A stretch of 64,000 nt of DNA from Spisula solida (lineage: Eukaryota > Mollusca > Bivalvia > Venerida > Mactridae), in NCBI GenBank assembly GCA_947247005.1, contig OX365945.1, forward strand, positions 18,482,501-18,546,500. The letters run 5' to 3'. How positions within the stretch are numbered: the first letter of the stretch is position 1; each line of letters begins with the position of its first letter. Position numbers and translations under genes: made by a program. The notes beneath the pieces are model-generated. The model did no database searches and was not told the origin of the DNA. It saw only the letters and a program-made list of their open reading frames with translations. This document shows, one piece after another, positions 35,301-46,963 of the stretch.

Positions 35301-35473
35301 ATAGAGGATATTTGTTTGTTTTGATTGAATATGGTTTATATATATAGATCTCATCGTGTAGTGATGAAATTCAATATTTTCAAGAGCGTGTAGCGCGAGT
35401 GAAAATATTAAAATTTTATCACTACAAGATGAGATATTAACCATATTCAATCAAAACAAACAAATATTCTATT
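35301..35473. repeat. Fold-back repeat with about 70-nt arms
   Basis: ATATTTGTTTGTTTTGATTG then AATATGGTT at the left is mirrored at 35430-35473. Inner text (CTCATC.TGTAGTGAT.AAATT / AATATTTTCA) also pairs, around a GCGTGTAGCGCGAGTG centre. It is probably the end of a larger interspersed repeat reaching about 35830. Confidence 0.65.
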
Positions 35474-36868
35474 TACTTAATGCTTTTATGGTGTCAAAAC
35501 TGGTACTATTTATGCCAAATTACCACTGTGGTTAGGCTACCTATGAATATGTTATTTCATTCATATTTTTCACTTCAAAATCCGCCATCTTGGATTATGG
35601 TGAATAGGTGCTTGTAGGAAATGGTCTAACTAAGAATAAAAACCCCCACATGACAAAGTTGTTTCCGTTCAGTAATAAAAAAGTTACAGACATTTTAGTG
35701 TTGAGATTTTGGTAAATTAAAGTAGTCCCTGTGAGGTGGGGCGGAGCTTATATCAGTCACATTGTAGGTGATAACCAGTGACTGATATAGGTTTTATTTC
35801 ACTGATAGAACTCCATATCTCATCAGTTAGCATTAAATAAAAACCAATATACTTTCGCAAATACTTACTTTCGCATTTTGCTGTTTGTCGGCATATTCGC
35901 GACTACAAACATTTGCGTTTTTAAGTTTCCTGCAATGTCCATATTAATGTTTTTTGCACTTTCGCGGCAACTTAATTTCGCTAAATTCTACCACTCACGA
36001 ACTCCGTGAAACTTAAATGCACGAAATAATTTCTAAGTTTACAGCATATTGTGCAGATGCCGGAGTGTATTGGAGTCAATAGGCCTTTTGACATAGCTGT
36101 CTCGTGGTGCAGGTTATAGTCTGATTCCTGTCCCTATTATCTCAGTAGTAGTTTATATATATAGTAGTACTGTAAGCTTGGGACATGATTGCTTGCAATA
36201 ATGAGGTGCGTCTGTCAGCTCTATTTCTTTGTAACCACTGATTTCATTTCACTAGTGTGTTCACAAGACTTGTGAGTACTAGCACGGATATACACAGAAC
36301 GGATAAGCAGGTCTAAAAATAGCCTAGTTATGACCTGACTACCCATAATGCATTGCGCGCTTCGGTAAGCACGATAATTGTGAACATGACTTATCCAAAA
36401 GAAATCTTTTTTTCGTGTCAAAACCACAAAACTAAGTGGTTTGATCATTTTCAACAAATAGAGGACACCCCAAAGATCACAAAAAATATTGATTTATAAG
36501 AAAAACAGTCGTAAATAAGTTTCCTTAGGGGTTTAAATGAAAGTACTGATGTGTGGCGTACTGATGCCATTAAATCCAATATCGAATCCAGGTTGTATCA
36601 TAATTTTATGTCACAGTTCTGATAAGCCCACCCTTACTCAAACATTTGTGCTGCTGAAGACACCAAGAGAACCAGCAGTTACCTGGAACTTACTTAAGTA
36701 ACTGCTGAGCATCAATGAAGGGATATTTACAAATACCATTTTTAACGACTTGGAGAATTCGACCAGTGTCAAGATAACTGACTGTTTATACTCCGTATGA
36801 CCACGCATGTTAATTAAATGACACTCTATATTAACGTATGTAAAAGGGGTAAACATGGCGTCGCTCCC
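35474..36868. other. Intron 4, mostly unrecognised
   Basis: It contains CCGCCATCTTGGATTAT at 35582-35598, the reverse complement of the text at 37936-37952. Otherwise nothing is supported. Confidence 0.4.
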
Positions 36869-37267
36869 ACATATCGATCGGCCGATTAATGCTTTAAAAA
36901 CAAGTTTTACATTTTATAAAACCTTTAAGTATTAGCTTTTAAAACAAGCTTTAACGAACAAAATCGATCGATTATTAAATTAATAATTGATGATTTTCGA
37001 CCGTTTATTTGGTATAAAACGGGATATTTTAAACTTACTTTTACGCGGAACGGATTCTTACTCGTCGCCGTGGATTAACTAATTAGGGTATCGTGTTTAA
37101 TGTTGTCTAAAAGAGAGACATATATCTCTGCTTCATTACAAGCTTTAAATATTCAAAATCGGATAATAGATACGAAAATTATGAGGTCTTATATAAAGCA
37201 GGGTAGAAATTGACTAGTGCGTTTAACGCTTACCGCGATAACATCGTTAATCGGCCGATCGATATGT
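36869..37267. mobile_element. About 400-bp MITE with perfect 21-bp inverted repeats
   Basis: ACATATCGATCGGCCGATTA plus one more base (36869-36889) is exactly inverted at 37247-37267. The interior is CpG-richer than its surroundings but non-coding. Superfamily unknown. Confidence 0.75.
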
Positions 37268-37929
37268 ACGTAGAACTATTTCAGTTCCCCCCCACCAGCT
37301 ATATATAGCATCAATGTTTGTAAACAACATAATTAGGTCATCGTCTGCAATGTGCAGCGGCGGAGTGATTTACATACGTTACAGTATACGATTGAAAACC
37401 GTGGGAACTATTAGATTCCCGCCACCAGTGAGAACATTCGTTGGTAGTAAAAATATAGTCCGTTGCGGAATGATTTGCTATAAAAATCCTCTAAAAATAA
37501 AAGTCTGATAAAATTGTTGGTCTTAATATAAGTAAATGTTGGTAATGTAAACAAATCAGGTCCAATGATACGTGTAACCTGTGTTGCATGCTTGTAATAT
37601 TGTTCAAATCATATAACTATTTATTTGCCGAGGCCTAATGCGTTAAATTGGTCGTAAGCTGAAAAGTGGTAATATCATTAATTAATAACGCCACACAAAA
37701 AGTAAAAATCGGAAGCAATCCAAAACCTGTCAATTGAAAATTTATCGATCAGGATAGGTCACAGAAAATGACGTGGTCTATGTCACAATTGACAGATGAA
37801 TCGTCCAAACTATCTATACAAAAACTTTCCAAACACATAAGGGAACAAATAAATTCCCATCTTTGCTTATTTTGACGAAGAGTTGCTTCAAATGAAAACA
37901 AATATCTCATTGACAAATTAGGCTGAATT

Positions 37930-38060
37930 GATGAAATAATCCAAGATGGCGGCGGCTAGCGGGGAAAAATAGCGCCAACTTGAGAATCTCGCCAAGTCTC
38001 GTTAAGTCTCGTACAAGTAAGCCGATCGCGATATTTCATTCCAGTATGGCGGCCTATATA
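37930..38060 (+). promoter_or_regulatory. YY1-motif, CpG-containing block: possible intronic promoter
   Basis: CCAAGATGGCGGCGGCTAGC at 37941 is a strong YY1-type downstream-promoter motif. A second ATGGCGGCC lies at 38045. CpG-containing text runs between, and CAA|GTAAGC at 38017 could be a donor. It could be an alternative PLCB4 first exon or a transposon promoter. No downstream frame proves either. Confidence 0.3.
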
Positions 38061-38557
38061 GGAAATATAGTGGGGGGTCGAATGAGTTGCTTTCCGTCTA
38101 ATGTATTTCCGTGGTACTAGGCCTGGCCTAGTTATGCATGTCAATTGCATTTACATTATGCTCCAATCAAATTTTACAGAGTTATTGGCCTTTGCATTTT
38201 CATTTATGTATTTTCGTCTGTGTGCTGTTTTTTTCACAAGACACTGAGCTAAAATAACTGTCAGGCAGTATATGTGGGTATTATTAATATTCACTACATT
38301 CATTAATGGCATAAAATAAAACAATGTTGTATTTTTGTTCTATTTATCCTCTACTTGTTATATGATACTGGCATATTATTGTATTTCTTTGTTATATTAC
38401 ACGATCCTTATTCTCACATGTATTAATATTGCAATGTAAGACAAATCAACTAAAGCAGGCAACATAAGCAAGGATATAATGGCCACCGTGAGAATTTGGT
38501 TGAATAGAAGTACCTAGTGTCATGTCCCTAGTGTTCACATCAGCTTACACAACTAAA
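38061..38557. other. Intron 4, nothing recognised
   Basis: No supported feature. Confidence 0.4.
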
Positions 38558-39198
38558 GACAGGAAGTACTAAACCTTGTTGTATTCTGGGACAGGAAGTA
38601 CTAAACCTTGTTGTATTATGAGACAGGAAGTACTAAACCTTGTTGTATTATGAGACAGGAAGTACTTAACCTTGTTGTATTATGAGACAGGAAGTACTAA
38701 ACCTTGTTGTATTATGAGACAGGAAGTACTAAACCTTGTTGTATTATGAGACAGGAAGTACTAAACCTTGTTGTATTATGAGACGGGAAGTACTAAACCT
38801 TGTTGTATTATGAGACAGGAAGTACTAAACCTTGTTGTATTATGAGACAGGAAGTACTAAACCTTGTTGTATTATGAGACAGGAAGTACTAAACCTTGTT
38901 GTATTATGAGACAGGAAGTACTAAACCTTGTTGTATTATGAGACAGGAAGTACTAAACCTTGTTGTATTATGAGACAGGAAGTACTGAACCTTGTTGTAT
39001 TATGAGACAGGAAGTACTAAACCTTGTTGTATTATGAGACAGGAAGTACTAAACCTTGTTGTATTATGAGACAGGAAGTACTAAACCTTGTTGTATTATG
39101 AGACAGGAAGTACTAAACCTTGTTGTATTATGAGACAGGAAGTACTAAACCTTGTTGTATTATGAGACAGGAAGTACTAAACCTTGTTGTATTATGAG
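38558..39198. repeat. 32-bp minisatellite, 20 copies
   Basis: The unit is GACAGGAAGTACTAAACCTT then GTTGTATTATGA. It is nearly invariant, with a few single-base variants (CTGGGA in unit 1, ACTTAACC, ACGGG, ACTGAACC), so expansion was recent. There are no unique spacers, so it is not CRISPR-like. Confidence 0.97.
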
Positions 39199-39309
39199 TT
39201 GCGAGTCAACTGGTGCACCTTTGGGGAATGTAGGAATTTCTAGGAAATTCAAACAAAGATAAATGTCAACAAAAACACGTGTAGAAATTAATTATATAGT
39301 ATATTTAAC

Positions 39310-39333
39310 GTTTCGGCATTTTGCCTTCATCAG
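39310..39333 (-). ncRNA. Hammerhead-ribozyme-like catalytic core (incomplete)
   Basis: On the minus strand: CTGATGA, then a short stem (A-GGC-AAAAT-GCC), then GAAAC. These are the two conserved hammerhead core boxes around a stem II. One extra A follows CTGATGA. I could not find a convincing stem I or a UH cleavage site nearby, so activity is doubtful. The same text resembles ends of Penelope-like elements, which are known to carry hammerheads in animals. Confidence 0.35.
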
Positions 39334-39609
39334 GAAATACACATAAATGAAAACAACGGACGTGACGTTACGTTAATTGGCGGAAAATATTTTTTGAAGC
39401 ATGTTAGATTGTACAAACAATTCTATCGTAATGAACTTTCAAAATTTAGTACTTTACGGATATAAAATACAAATATTTCCTATAGCAATACGATATATTT
39501 ATAGGAAATTCAAAGAAATACATTGTTTTATGTATATTGCAATATTGTATGCCACTAGAAAAATACGATATATTTGTGTAATTAATGGTAGGGGATTGTC
39601 TGATCTCGT

Positions 39610-39754
39610 GCATCCTGTCGCTCTCATGCATTTTGTTGATCTGATGCATCCTGTTGATCTGTAGCATCCTGTTCAGCTCAGGCTTCCTGTTAATCTTGGA
39701 CATCCTGCTGAATTCGGGCATCCTGTTGATCTTGTGCATCTTGTTGACCGACCT
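39610..39754 (-). repeat. Diverged 18-bp repeat, about 8 copies, open on the minus strand
   Basis: Units of GCATCCTGTTGATCTGAT type. Because 18 is a multiple of three, the minus strand reads a six-residue repeat (INRMHQ, INKMHE, SDRMHE and so on) inside a 121-codon frame (39446-39811). The frame has no other coding signature, and gene status is not supported. Confidence 0.6.
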
Positions 39755-40490
39755 CACATCCTGTCTTCTTGTTGAGCTGAAGGTGCCAAACAGGTGTGCT
39801 GAGGCTGTCATGTAATGACATTAAGACAGGCAAATATTATAATATTGCAATATTATACTGGCCATCTGTTGTTTCACGATACTAACAGTTAAATTTTTTT
39901 ATTCAAATGCAATAATCAACGTATATCTGACAAAACTTTATATCATCCTTCTCTTCTATTCTTTTTACGATGAATACATTACAAACAAGTCAATAAAGCA
40001 GCAATATTAAGGAGTATTGCAACTTTGTTTATGTTAGGTTTCGGCCATGTTAGTCAAATGACGTCATCATTGGTTTCGCGGTACGGGCTAAACTCCATAT
40101 AGTTAATTGAACAATAGAGGTTAAACACCACTATATGTTATCACGCTGTATTTTCGTCTATTTGTGGTCGATTACAAATTTGAAAAGTTAAATCTTAAGA
40201 ATATGAAATATATCGACATTAGTTAAAATACTTCATACTAGCTGCTAAAAAATACCCTTCTGGGAAGTGTTAGCAGTAGTTGGATGGGTCTTCGTTAGCA
40301 TTCCCAATTCAGTTCTATTCTTCAAATTCACTGAATGTGTGCACCTGAAATATCAGTTTTAGTGGCATTTGACCTATTTCAACAACAACGACAGGAAGTT
40401 TAACTGTAGTAAATACTCCGATGATGGATTTTAGAAATACCGCGATTCCAATGATGACACGAAACCAGTGATATTGAGTATATTAATCAG
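39755..40490. other. Intron 4, nothing recognised
   Basis: No supported feature. Confidence 0.4.
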
Positions 40491-40643
40491 GGCTCGACAC
40501 TATCACTGGTCCGCTGGTCTGAGACCAGTGAAAATCCACAAGGACCAGTCAAAAATTCTGGAGGACCAGTAACTGTCCTATTTACAAATTGGGCGCTTTT
40601 TCCCTGTCGGACCAGTGGCCAAAATAGTGAGTGTCTAGACCTG
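40491..40643 (-). mobile_element. 155-bp interspersed element, copy 2 (inverted relative to copy 1)
   Basis: Its reverse complement aligns end to end with 7475-7629, differing at scattered single bases. The ends are GGCTCGACACTA / TAGTGAGTGTCTAGACC. Confidence 0.65.
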
Positions 40644-41979
40644 GTATATATTGTATGTCATTCCAGAAATGTATAGCAAGCTCTATCTTATGCAGTAATA
40701 CAAACAAAATGTTCACTTTACCATGATTTATAAAGAAAATGCTTTGATTCTGTGTATTCCTGGAAAACAAATCTTACAATAGACGAATATTCATTTTGTA
40801 TATTTTTATGTGGGAACTTCAATTTCAGTTAGAAAGAACTAAGCTATTTTTTGTTGGTATTAAATAAACAACTGTATTTTTTTTTCTAAAGACTTCTCAG
40901 CTGTTGATGAATTGTTTGTTTGTGGAAATATCTTAATCAAACTTGGCATATTTAGAGATTGCCTTGTTTCCTCATTACGTCTGTGTAAATATTATTTCTT
41001 CATTTTCATGTAAACTATTGTAGGAAGATAAAGAATAGTTATTTTTGTTTGGCTGATATCCCAGAACTAATCAGGTTGTGAAGATTGAGCAGGCCTGTTT
41101 GTCATTTCTAAATCATTAAGATTTCCCATCTATCAATATTAACCCTTATTTTGGATGTTAACCGATCTACAATCTTAAAGGTACTGCAGATATTTGCTCA
41201 GATATATTTTAACTGCTATCAGTGAAACCAGGCAAAATTTATAGCACCAAAATCATTAACACCTGTTTACTTTAAGTGTTTATGTAGGCATGAATAAAAA
41301 TCTGGGTTATCCACTGCACCGGCTTAATATTTTGAATGTTATACTCCAACAAGTGCTTTTTATGCTCCGGATGCAAGAGGCATATAGTGATGGTCCTGTC
41401 CGGCCGTTCCATTGAAAATGTTAACTAAAACTTTCAAGTTCCTATCAACATTTTTCTTTCAGGTTCATAAAATAAAAAAAATGAAATTTCCTTTCGTGAA
41501 AAATTGATGATTATCATAATCAAGCAATAAATTCATAATAGCCTTCAAGGAATGTATTAATTTACAATGTTACACATTCTGCTTTTCAATTTTCTTAAAA
41601 AAAAAAGATTAAAAAGCCACTTATATTTTATGGCACTTTGATAGGGTGATGGATGTATGATTATCATAGATCTCGTATAGAACACACCTGAAACCTGCTT
41701 ATCATTGTACAACACTTTCTTCTTATAGCATTTTAGTGGTCTACTAAATTACACATTATATTTTATGATCTAACCATATGCCCTCTCCTGCATTCTTCCG
41801 AAGTCCTTGATCATGTTTTCGAAACTCGTGTCATTTTGAAGATTTAACTCCCCATTTTTGTCAAGACATACTGAAAACATATGTAACAGCAACAATGAAA
41901 AAAGGCTAACAACTCATTGTCCTTCCTCTGAAGAAACCATGCTGGCTGTCTTTGGCTGTTACTTGTGAGGCCTATACTT
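40644..41979. other. Intron 4, nothing recognised
   Basis: AT-rich. The last part, about 41750 onward, may be a decayed continuation of the LINE relic that follows. Confidence 0.4.
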
Positions 41980-42415
41980 GAGTATGCCATTATGGTCTAA
42001 GGCCCAAACTCTTGAACCTACATCAATCAACCTCGAGGTTGAACTTCAACGACATTCTAGACACTTTGTCATCGATGGAAACTACGGAACTAGCCCTACA
42101 AGTCAGATGCTACATGATCCCCATTGGTAATCTATAAGAGCGATGATCCCACTATCTAAACTGGTGATGTTGTATAGAACAGTAAATAGGCTAGTAGACA
42201 TCCCATGCATATACTACCAGCCATCAACCCTGGGCACTCGAAGGTTGTTTGCTGAAGTTTCTAGTTCCCTTCTGCAGACTTGAAATCTACTGGCACTATT
42301 TCTTTCCCATGAGCATCCTTCTGTGGAACAGACTACCAGAGCGCTTCGCCATTCCTACAGGCTGCCAAGGGATCGCTGGCCAGCACGCTGTAGAAGGACT
42401 CCTGATTTGACTGTT
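41980..42415 (+). pseudogene. Decayed LINE (non-LTR retrotransposon) ORF2 C-terminal fragment
   Basis: Two plus-strand frames, joined by a frameshift near 42285, read first KLVMLYRTVNRLVDIP with PSTLGTRRLF, then YFFPMSILLWNRLPE with a VEGLL end. The order 'MLYK..N.LVDI', 'TR..', 'FFP.....WN.LP' is typical of the region after the reverse transcriptase in Jockey/CR1-type LINEs. Stops and frameshifts show it is dead. Confidence 0.7.
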
Positions 42416-42976
42416 TTAGCCTGTATATATTTGCGACACATTTTAAACTTTGTACCTTGTAAAGAATTGTAAAAGAATGTAGATTTTGAAGTAGAAGAAG
42501 AAAAAGCTGGTTGGACCAATCTGAGAAAAAAAGCTGAAATCCAGCATGCGAGCATCATATACCCACTCAGGGTGCAGCACCCTTAATTTCAATACACTGA
42601 AAGTGTGGTTAATCATTTTAATGTGAAATTTAATTGCTGTTATTTTCCTGAAAATTTAAGTTTGATGTATCAGACAGTGAAATCAAGTAGACAAAACAAT
42701 TAAAAAGCAATAAAGACTGAGTAAAGTTCCATTGAATTTTTACAAATTGTTTTTTTAAATGTCTTTAACCCCAGTGCTCTTGCAATTTTAAAGACGGCTT
42801 AACATTCAGAAAGATATTACTTTTCTTTCCTACCGTACATACTGAAGTGTAAGTAATGAGTATAGTTCTGAGTAAAATCCTTCAACTATTTTTTGGTTTT
42901 AATTGAGTCAGTTTTTAAATCTTAAATCTTCTCCATTGAATTTGTTAATTTTTGTTCTTATTCATCTATTCAAATT
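42416..42976. other. Intron 4, nothing recognised
   Basis: No supported feature. Confidence 0.4.
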
Positions 42977-43127
42977 ACGCATGCCTTGAAGTTGGTGGTT
43001 ATGGTTGGGGGGTTCTCACGATTGTGAAAATTTGGGACTTTAATGCCAGTTTTGCCATATTTATATTTCTATTGTTCGAATTAATGTTACACACGAGTGT
43101 ACGGCTGCGTCACTGGCCACGCCCCTG
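42977..43127. mobile_element. Truncated second copy of the CAGGGGC...GCCCCTG MITE
   Basis: GCCTTGAAG.TGGTGGTTA, TTGGGGG.TTCTCA.GATTGTG and GGACTTTAATGC match 33136-33322 in order. The right end GCCACGCCCCTG is present and the left TIR is missing. Confidence 0.7.
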
Positions 43128-43312
43128 TATGTTGTGGTTTATTTCTGTTTGTTTCAGTAAAAGAGAGGAAGAAGATAATATTGATCTGTTAAGTATACAC
43201 TCAGAGACTTACCAATGATACTATAATCTACGATTTATTGTTTTTGTCTGAAAATCCTGTTATAATATAATAAAACTCCTTCCCTGGAGGATAACTTCTT
43301 TTTAATTTGGTT

Positions 43313-44297
43313 GTTCAGTGAGACTTTCCAGTCATATTATCTTGACACTGTGACGACTAGCTATTTCCTGGATCTGTAGTTCAGTGAGACTATCCAGTCA
43401 TATTATCCTGACACTGTGACGACTAGCTATTTCCAGGATCTGTAGTTCAGTAAGACTATCCAGTCATATTATCCTGACACTGTGACGACTAGCTATTTCC
43501 TGGATCTGTAGTTCAATGAGACTATCCAGTCATATTATCCTGACACTGTGACGACTAGCAATTTCCTGGATCTGTAGTTCAGTGAGACTATCCAGTCATA
43601 TTATCCTGACACTGTGACGACTAGCTATTTCCTGGATCTGTAGTTCAGTGAGACTATCCAGTCATATTATCCTGACACTGTGACGACTAGCTATTTCCAG
43701 GATCTGTAGTTCAGTGAGACTATCCAGTCATATTATCCTGACACTGTGACGACTAGCTATTTCCTGGATCTGTAGTTCAATGAGACTATCCAGTCATATT
43801 ATCCTGACACTGTGACGACTAGCAATTTCCTGGATCTGTAGTTCAGTGAGACTATCCAGTCATATTATCCTGACACTGTGACGACTAGCTATTTCCTGGA
43901 TCTGTAGTTCAGTGAGACTATCCAGTCATATTATCCTGACACTCTGACGACTAGCTATTTCCTGGATCTGTAGTTCAGTGAGACTACCCAGTCATATTAT
44001 CCTGACACCGACGACTAGCTATTTCCTGGATCTGTAGTTCAGTGAGACTATCCAGTCATATTATCCTGACACTGTGACGACTAGCTATTTCCTGGATCTG
44101 TAGTTCAATGAGACTATCCAGTCATATTATCCTGACACTGTGACGACTAGCAATTTCCTGGATCTGTAGTTCAGTGAGACTACCCAGTCATATTATCCTG
44201 ACACTGTGACGACTAGCTATTTCCTGGATCTGTAGTTCAGTGAGACTACCCAGTCATATTATCCTGACACTGGTGACTAGCAATTTCCTGGATCTAC
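43313..44297. repeat. 66-bp minisatellite, about 15 copies with a 4-unit higher order
   Basis: The unit contains GTTCAGTGAGACTATCCAGT, CATATTATCCTGACACTGTG and ACGACTAGCTATTTCC. Variants GTTCAATGAG and AGCAATTT travel together and recur 264 bp (four units) apart at about 43511 and 43775, and again near 44105. Confidence 0.93.
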
Positions 44298-46113
44298 CTT
44301 CGTATACTGAGTGCAAGGCATCGGATGCTATACTGTACGCTTGAAAATGACATTGGTATCAGGCAACCTACTGTTACCGAGGCGGCCGCTTTACAACCAC
44401 TCTGGTAACATGGTGGGTACAGGGAGAATAACTTTCCCCATCAATGCGGTCACTGTGGTATACCGGTTCACCAGATATTGCGAGTAAATGAGAAATGTAG
44501 TCATAATGTTGTTCAATACTCCGTACACAAACGAGATACTTGGCAATACTCGGTACAGTAAAAATCAATAGTGTGTACAGTTACTTGTATCTGTTTTAGC
44601 AAGTATCTTTTTAGTACTTTGGTCATTTTTACTGAAATTTGAACTAAACAGATTTTACCTCATCACAAAAAGAATGCTCAATTCAAAAACAATTATACCT
44701 TGGTAGTACAATCATTCTAAATACATTTGAAGCATCACTATCAACATTTAAAGTGAGCAGTCGTCCATTTCAAGGAAATTCAAGCACTTAAACGAATACC
44801 TGCTTTAGTTTGATGTCTTCCATTGCTGTATAAATATCTGAAGATGCATAAAACCATTTTGGATGGGTGAAGGAATCAGTTGTTTGAAAAATATTGTGGC
44901 AAACTTACATTCGTTTCCAGTCCAATGTCGTGAAAAGTAATGATATTACTCAAATTAACGTGCAATATCTGGTGTACGGTATACCGCAGTGGTGGTAAAT
45001 ACTAGAGAATAACATAACAATAAAGCCTGTGTCACATCAGCCACACAATTAAAATAATATTCAGGCCACAGACAAAATTGCAGACATCCAAACAGATTGT
45101 AGACATCGCAATGCACAAGCTAAGGGATCCAGACAATTCATAATTGAAAACGAAATGTAATAATTTTATAACATATAGACACACAATGATCGAGCCTCAC
45201 TGGTCACATGATACACAGTGTCTGTCGGCACCTTCAGACAGGAAATAACCCTCACAGGGCACTAGATACAAAGTCACAATGTTTTCATTAACAGTAGAAC
45301 TAGTTAATTGCAAAAGAAAAATTAACAAAAAAATGTTTTACCTACCTCTACCAAATCATCAGGGCTAAGAAGGGGAAACAACAATATTTTATTGTTGACC
45401 TAAATTAAAACTTTTTTGTGTCAGATTATAAAATTATAATCGGTTGTTTATTGTACTATATCTGATAAAAACTTGATGGATTTTACCTACCTAGCTGTGT
45501 TTATTGGAGTATTACATAATTATAATGCTGTATTATTATTATTTTATTACTGTTGAAACTGTTGTATTTCCTGCTTTTCATTCAGGAAACAGTTGGATTT
45601 CTCATGAGATTAGCATAGTCATTACCTGCGGGGCATGACCCTGCAGATATATTGGATAGCTCAAAGTGAAAAGTCCATGGAGGGGCACATGACCTGTTCT
45701 CGATGGTTTATGATTTAAAAAAAAAATCAAAAAAAAAGAAGCATTTTGTAAGAATGACGTGAACCAAACTTAAACTTAAATCGGTTATTACCGAATTTCA
45801 AATTTTTCTTGAACGAAAATAGGTTCGTTTTATGGTTAATGTGTCCGGATTACAGAATTACAAAATAATCCTCAAAACTCGTCACTACGATAAAAATGTA
45901 CGCACACTCGATAAAAAGAGTATAAAACATAGTTTTCCCAATTTGAAACGCTACTGGCCTACCGCGCTTATTTTTTTGACAATTTTGAGATTTTCATGCT
46001 TAATTTTATACACATCAGCTGTTAAATCATGTAGATAGAAGGTCGAGGATCCTGTCAATTCTCTGTCAAATGAAGTCGGTATAGCATTCGCTCGCAGAAA
46101 CTATATTTGACTC
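44298..46113. other. Intron 4, nothing recognised
   Basis: No supported feature. The small frames here have no coding signature. Confidence 0.4.
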
Positions 46114-46435
46114 GTACATATATGTATGGTGTCTGTTGATATCTCATGTGAACAGCATAGTCATACATATATGTACGGTGTCTGTTGATATCTCATGTGA
46201 ACAGCATAGCTATACATATATGTACGGTGTCTGTTGATATCTCATGTGAACAGCATAGCTATACATATATGTACGGTGTCTGTTGATATCTCATGTGAAC
46301 AGCATAGTCACACATATATGTACGGTGTCTGTTGATATCTCATGTGAACAGCATAGTTATACATATATGTACGGTGTCTGTTGATATCTCATGTGAACAG
46401 CATAGTCACACATATATGTACGGTGTCTGTATGGT
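46114..46435. repeat. 49-bp minisatellite, 7 copies
   Basis: The unit contains TACATATATGTACGGTGTCT and GTTGATATCTCATGTGAACA. The period is 49 bp (46115, 46164, 46213, ...). Each unit carries the palindrome TACATATATGTA. Units differ mainly at CTATAC/TCACAC/TCATAC. Confidence 0.93.
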
Positions 46436-46963
46436 GTAATAATCAGGACATTTATGTTTGTGACCATTGGCCTTCACCTTTAGATTCTTTTATGATTTGT
46501 CAAATCAATAGATCTTTGCCAAATGCACGAAATTGTACAGCAATTCTGGTCATAATGTGACTTGGAGTTCACTCTCAGAACTCACTTGGAAATATTAATC
46601 TTGATCAAGATTGTGGTAAACCAGTTCTTGATTTATATTGTCTGAGCATGCTGCAGGAACATTGCATTGTTTTAATCCAGACACATAACAACTGCAGGCA
46701 ATATTGGCACTAAGATGTGTCAAAATGTCTTGAATTTACCAAAAAAGCAAACAAAAACACCTCCTGTAAAACCTGGAGAGACCCTATTCTTTGACATTAA
46801 TTGCACCAATATGTCTTTAATTAGACCCTACCACTATAACAAACTATGTGATAAACTGTCTGTGTTCCTCAATGTTTTACAACTATGATTGTGGGTCTGC
46901 CATTATTTACAAGATTTGTTATTTAAGGGATGTGTGCTGTCTGTTGAAGAAATAGAAGCAAAT
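46436..46963. other. Intron 4, nothing recognised
   Basis: No supported feature. Confidence 0.4.

Noticed and set aside
38558..39198. CRISPR-like direct repeat array
   Set aside because: Units are contiguous with no unique spacers, and the context is an animal intron.
42355..42558. Minus-strand frame over the LINE relic
   Set aside because: The recognisable LINE residues are on the plus strand, so the minus frame is a shadow.
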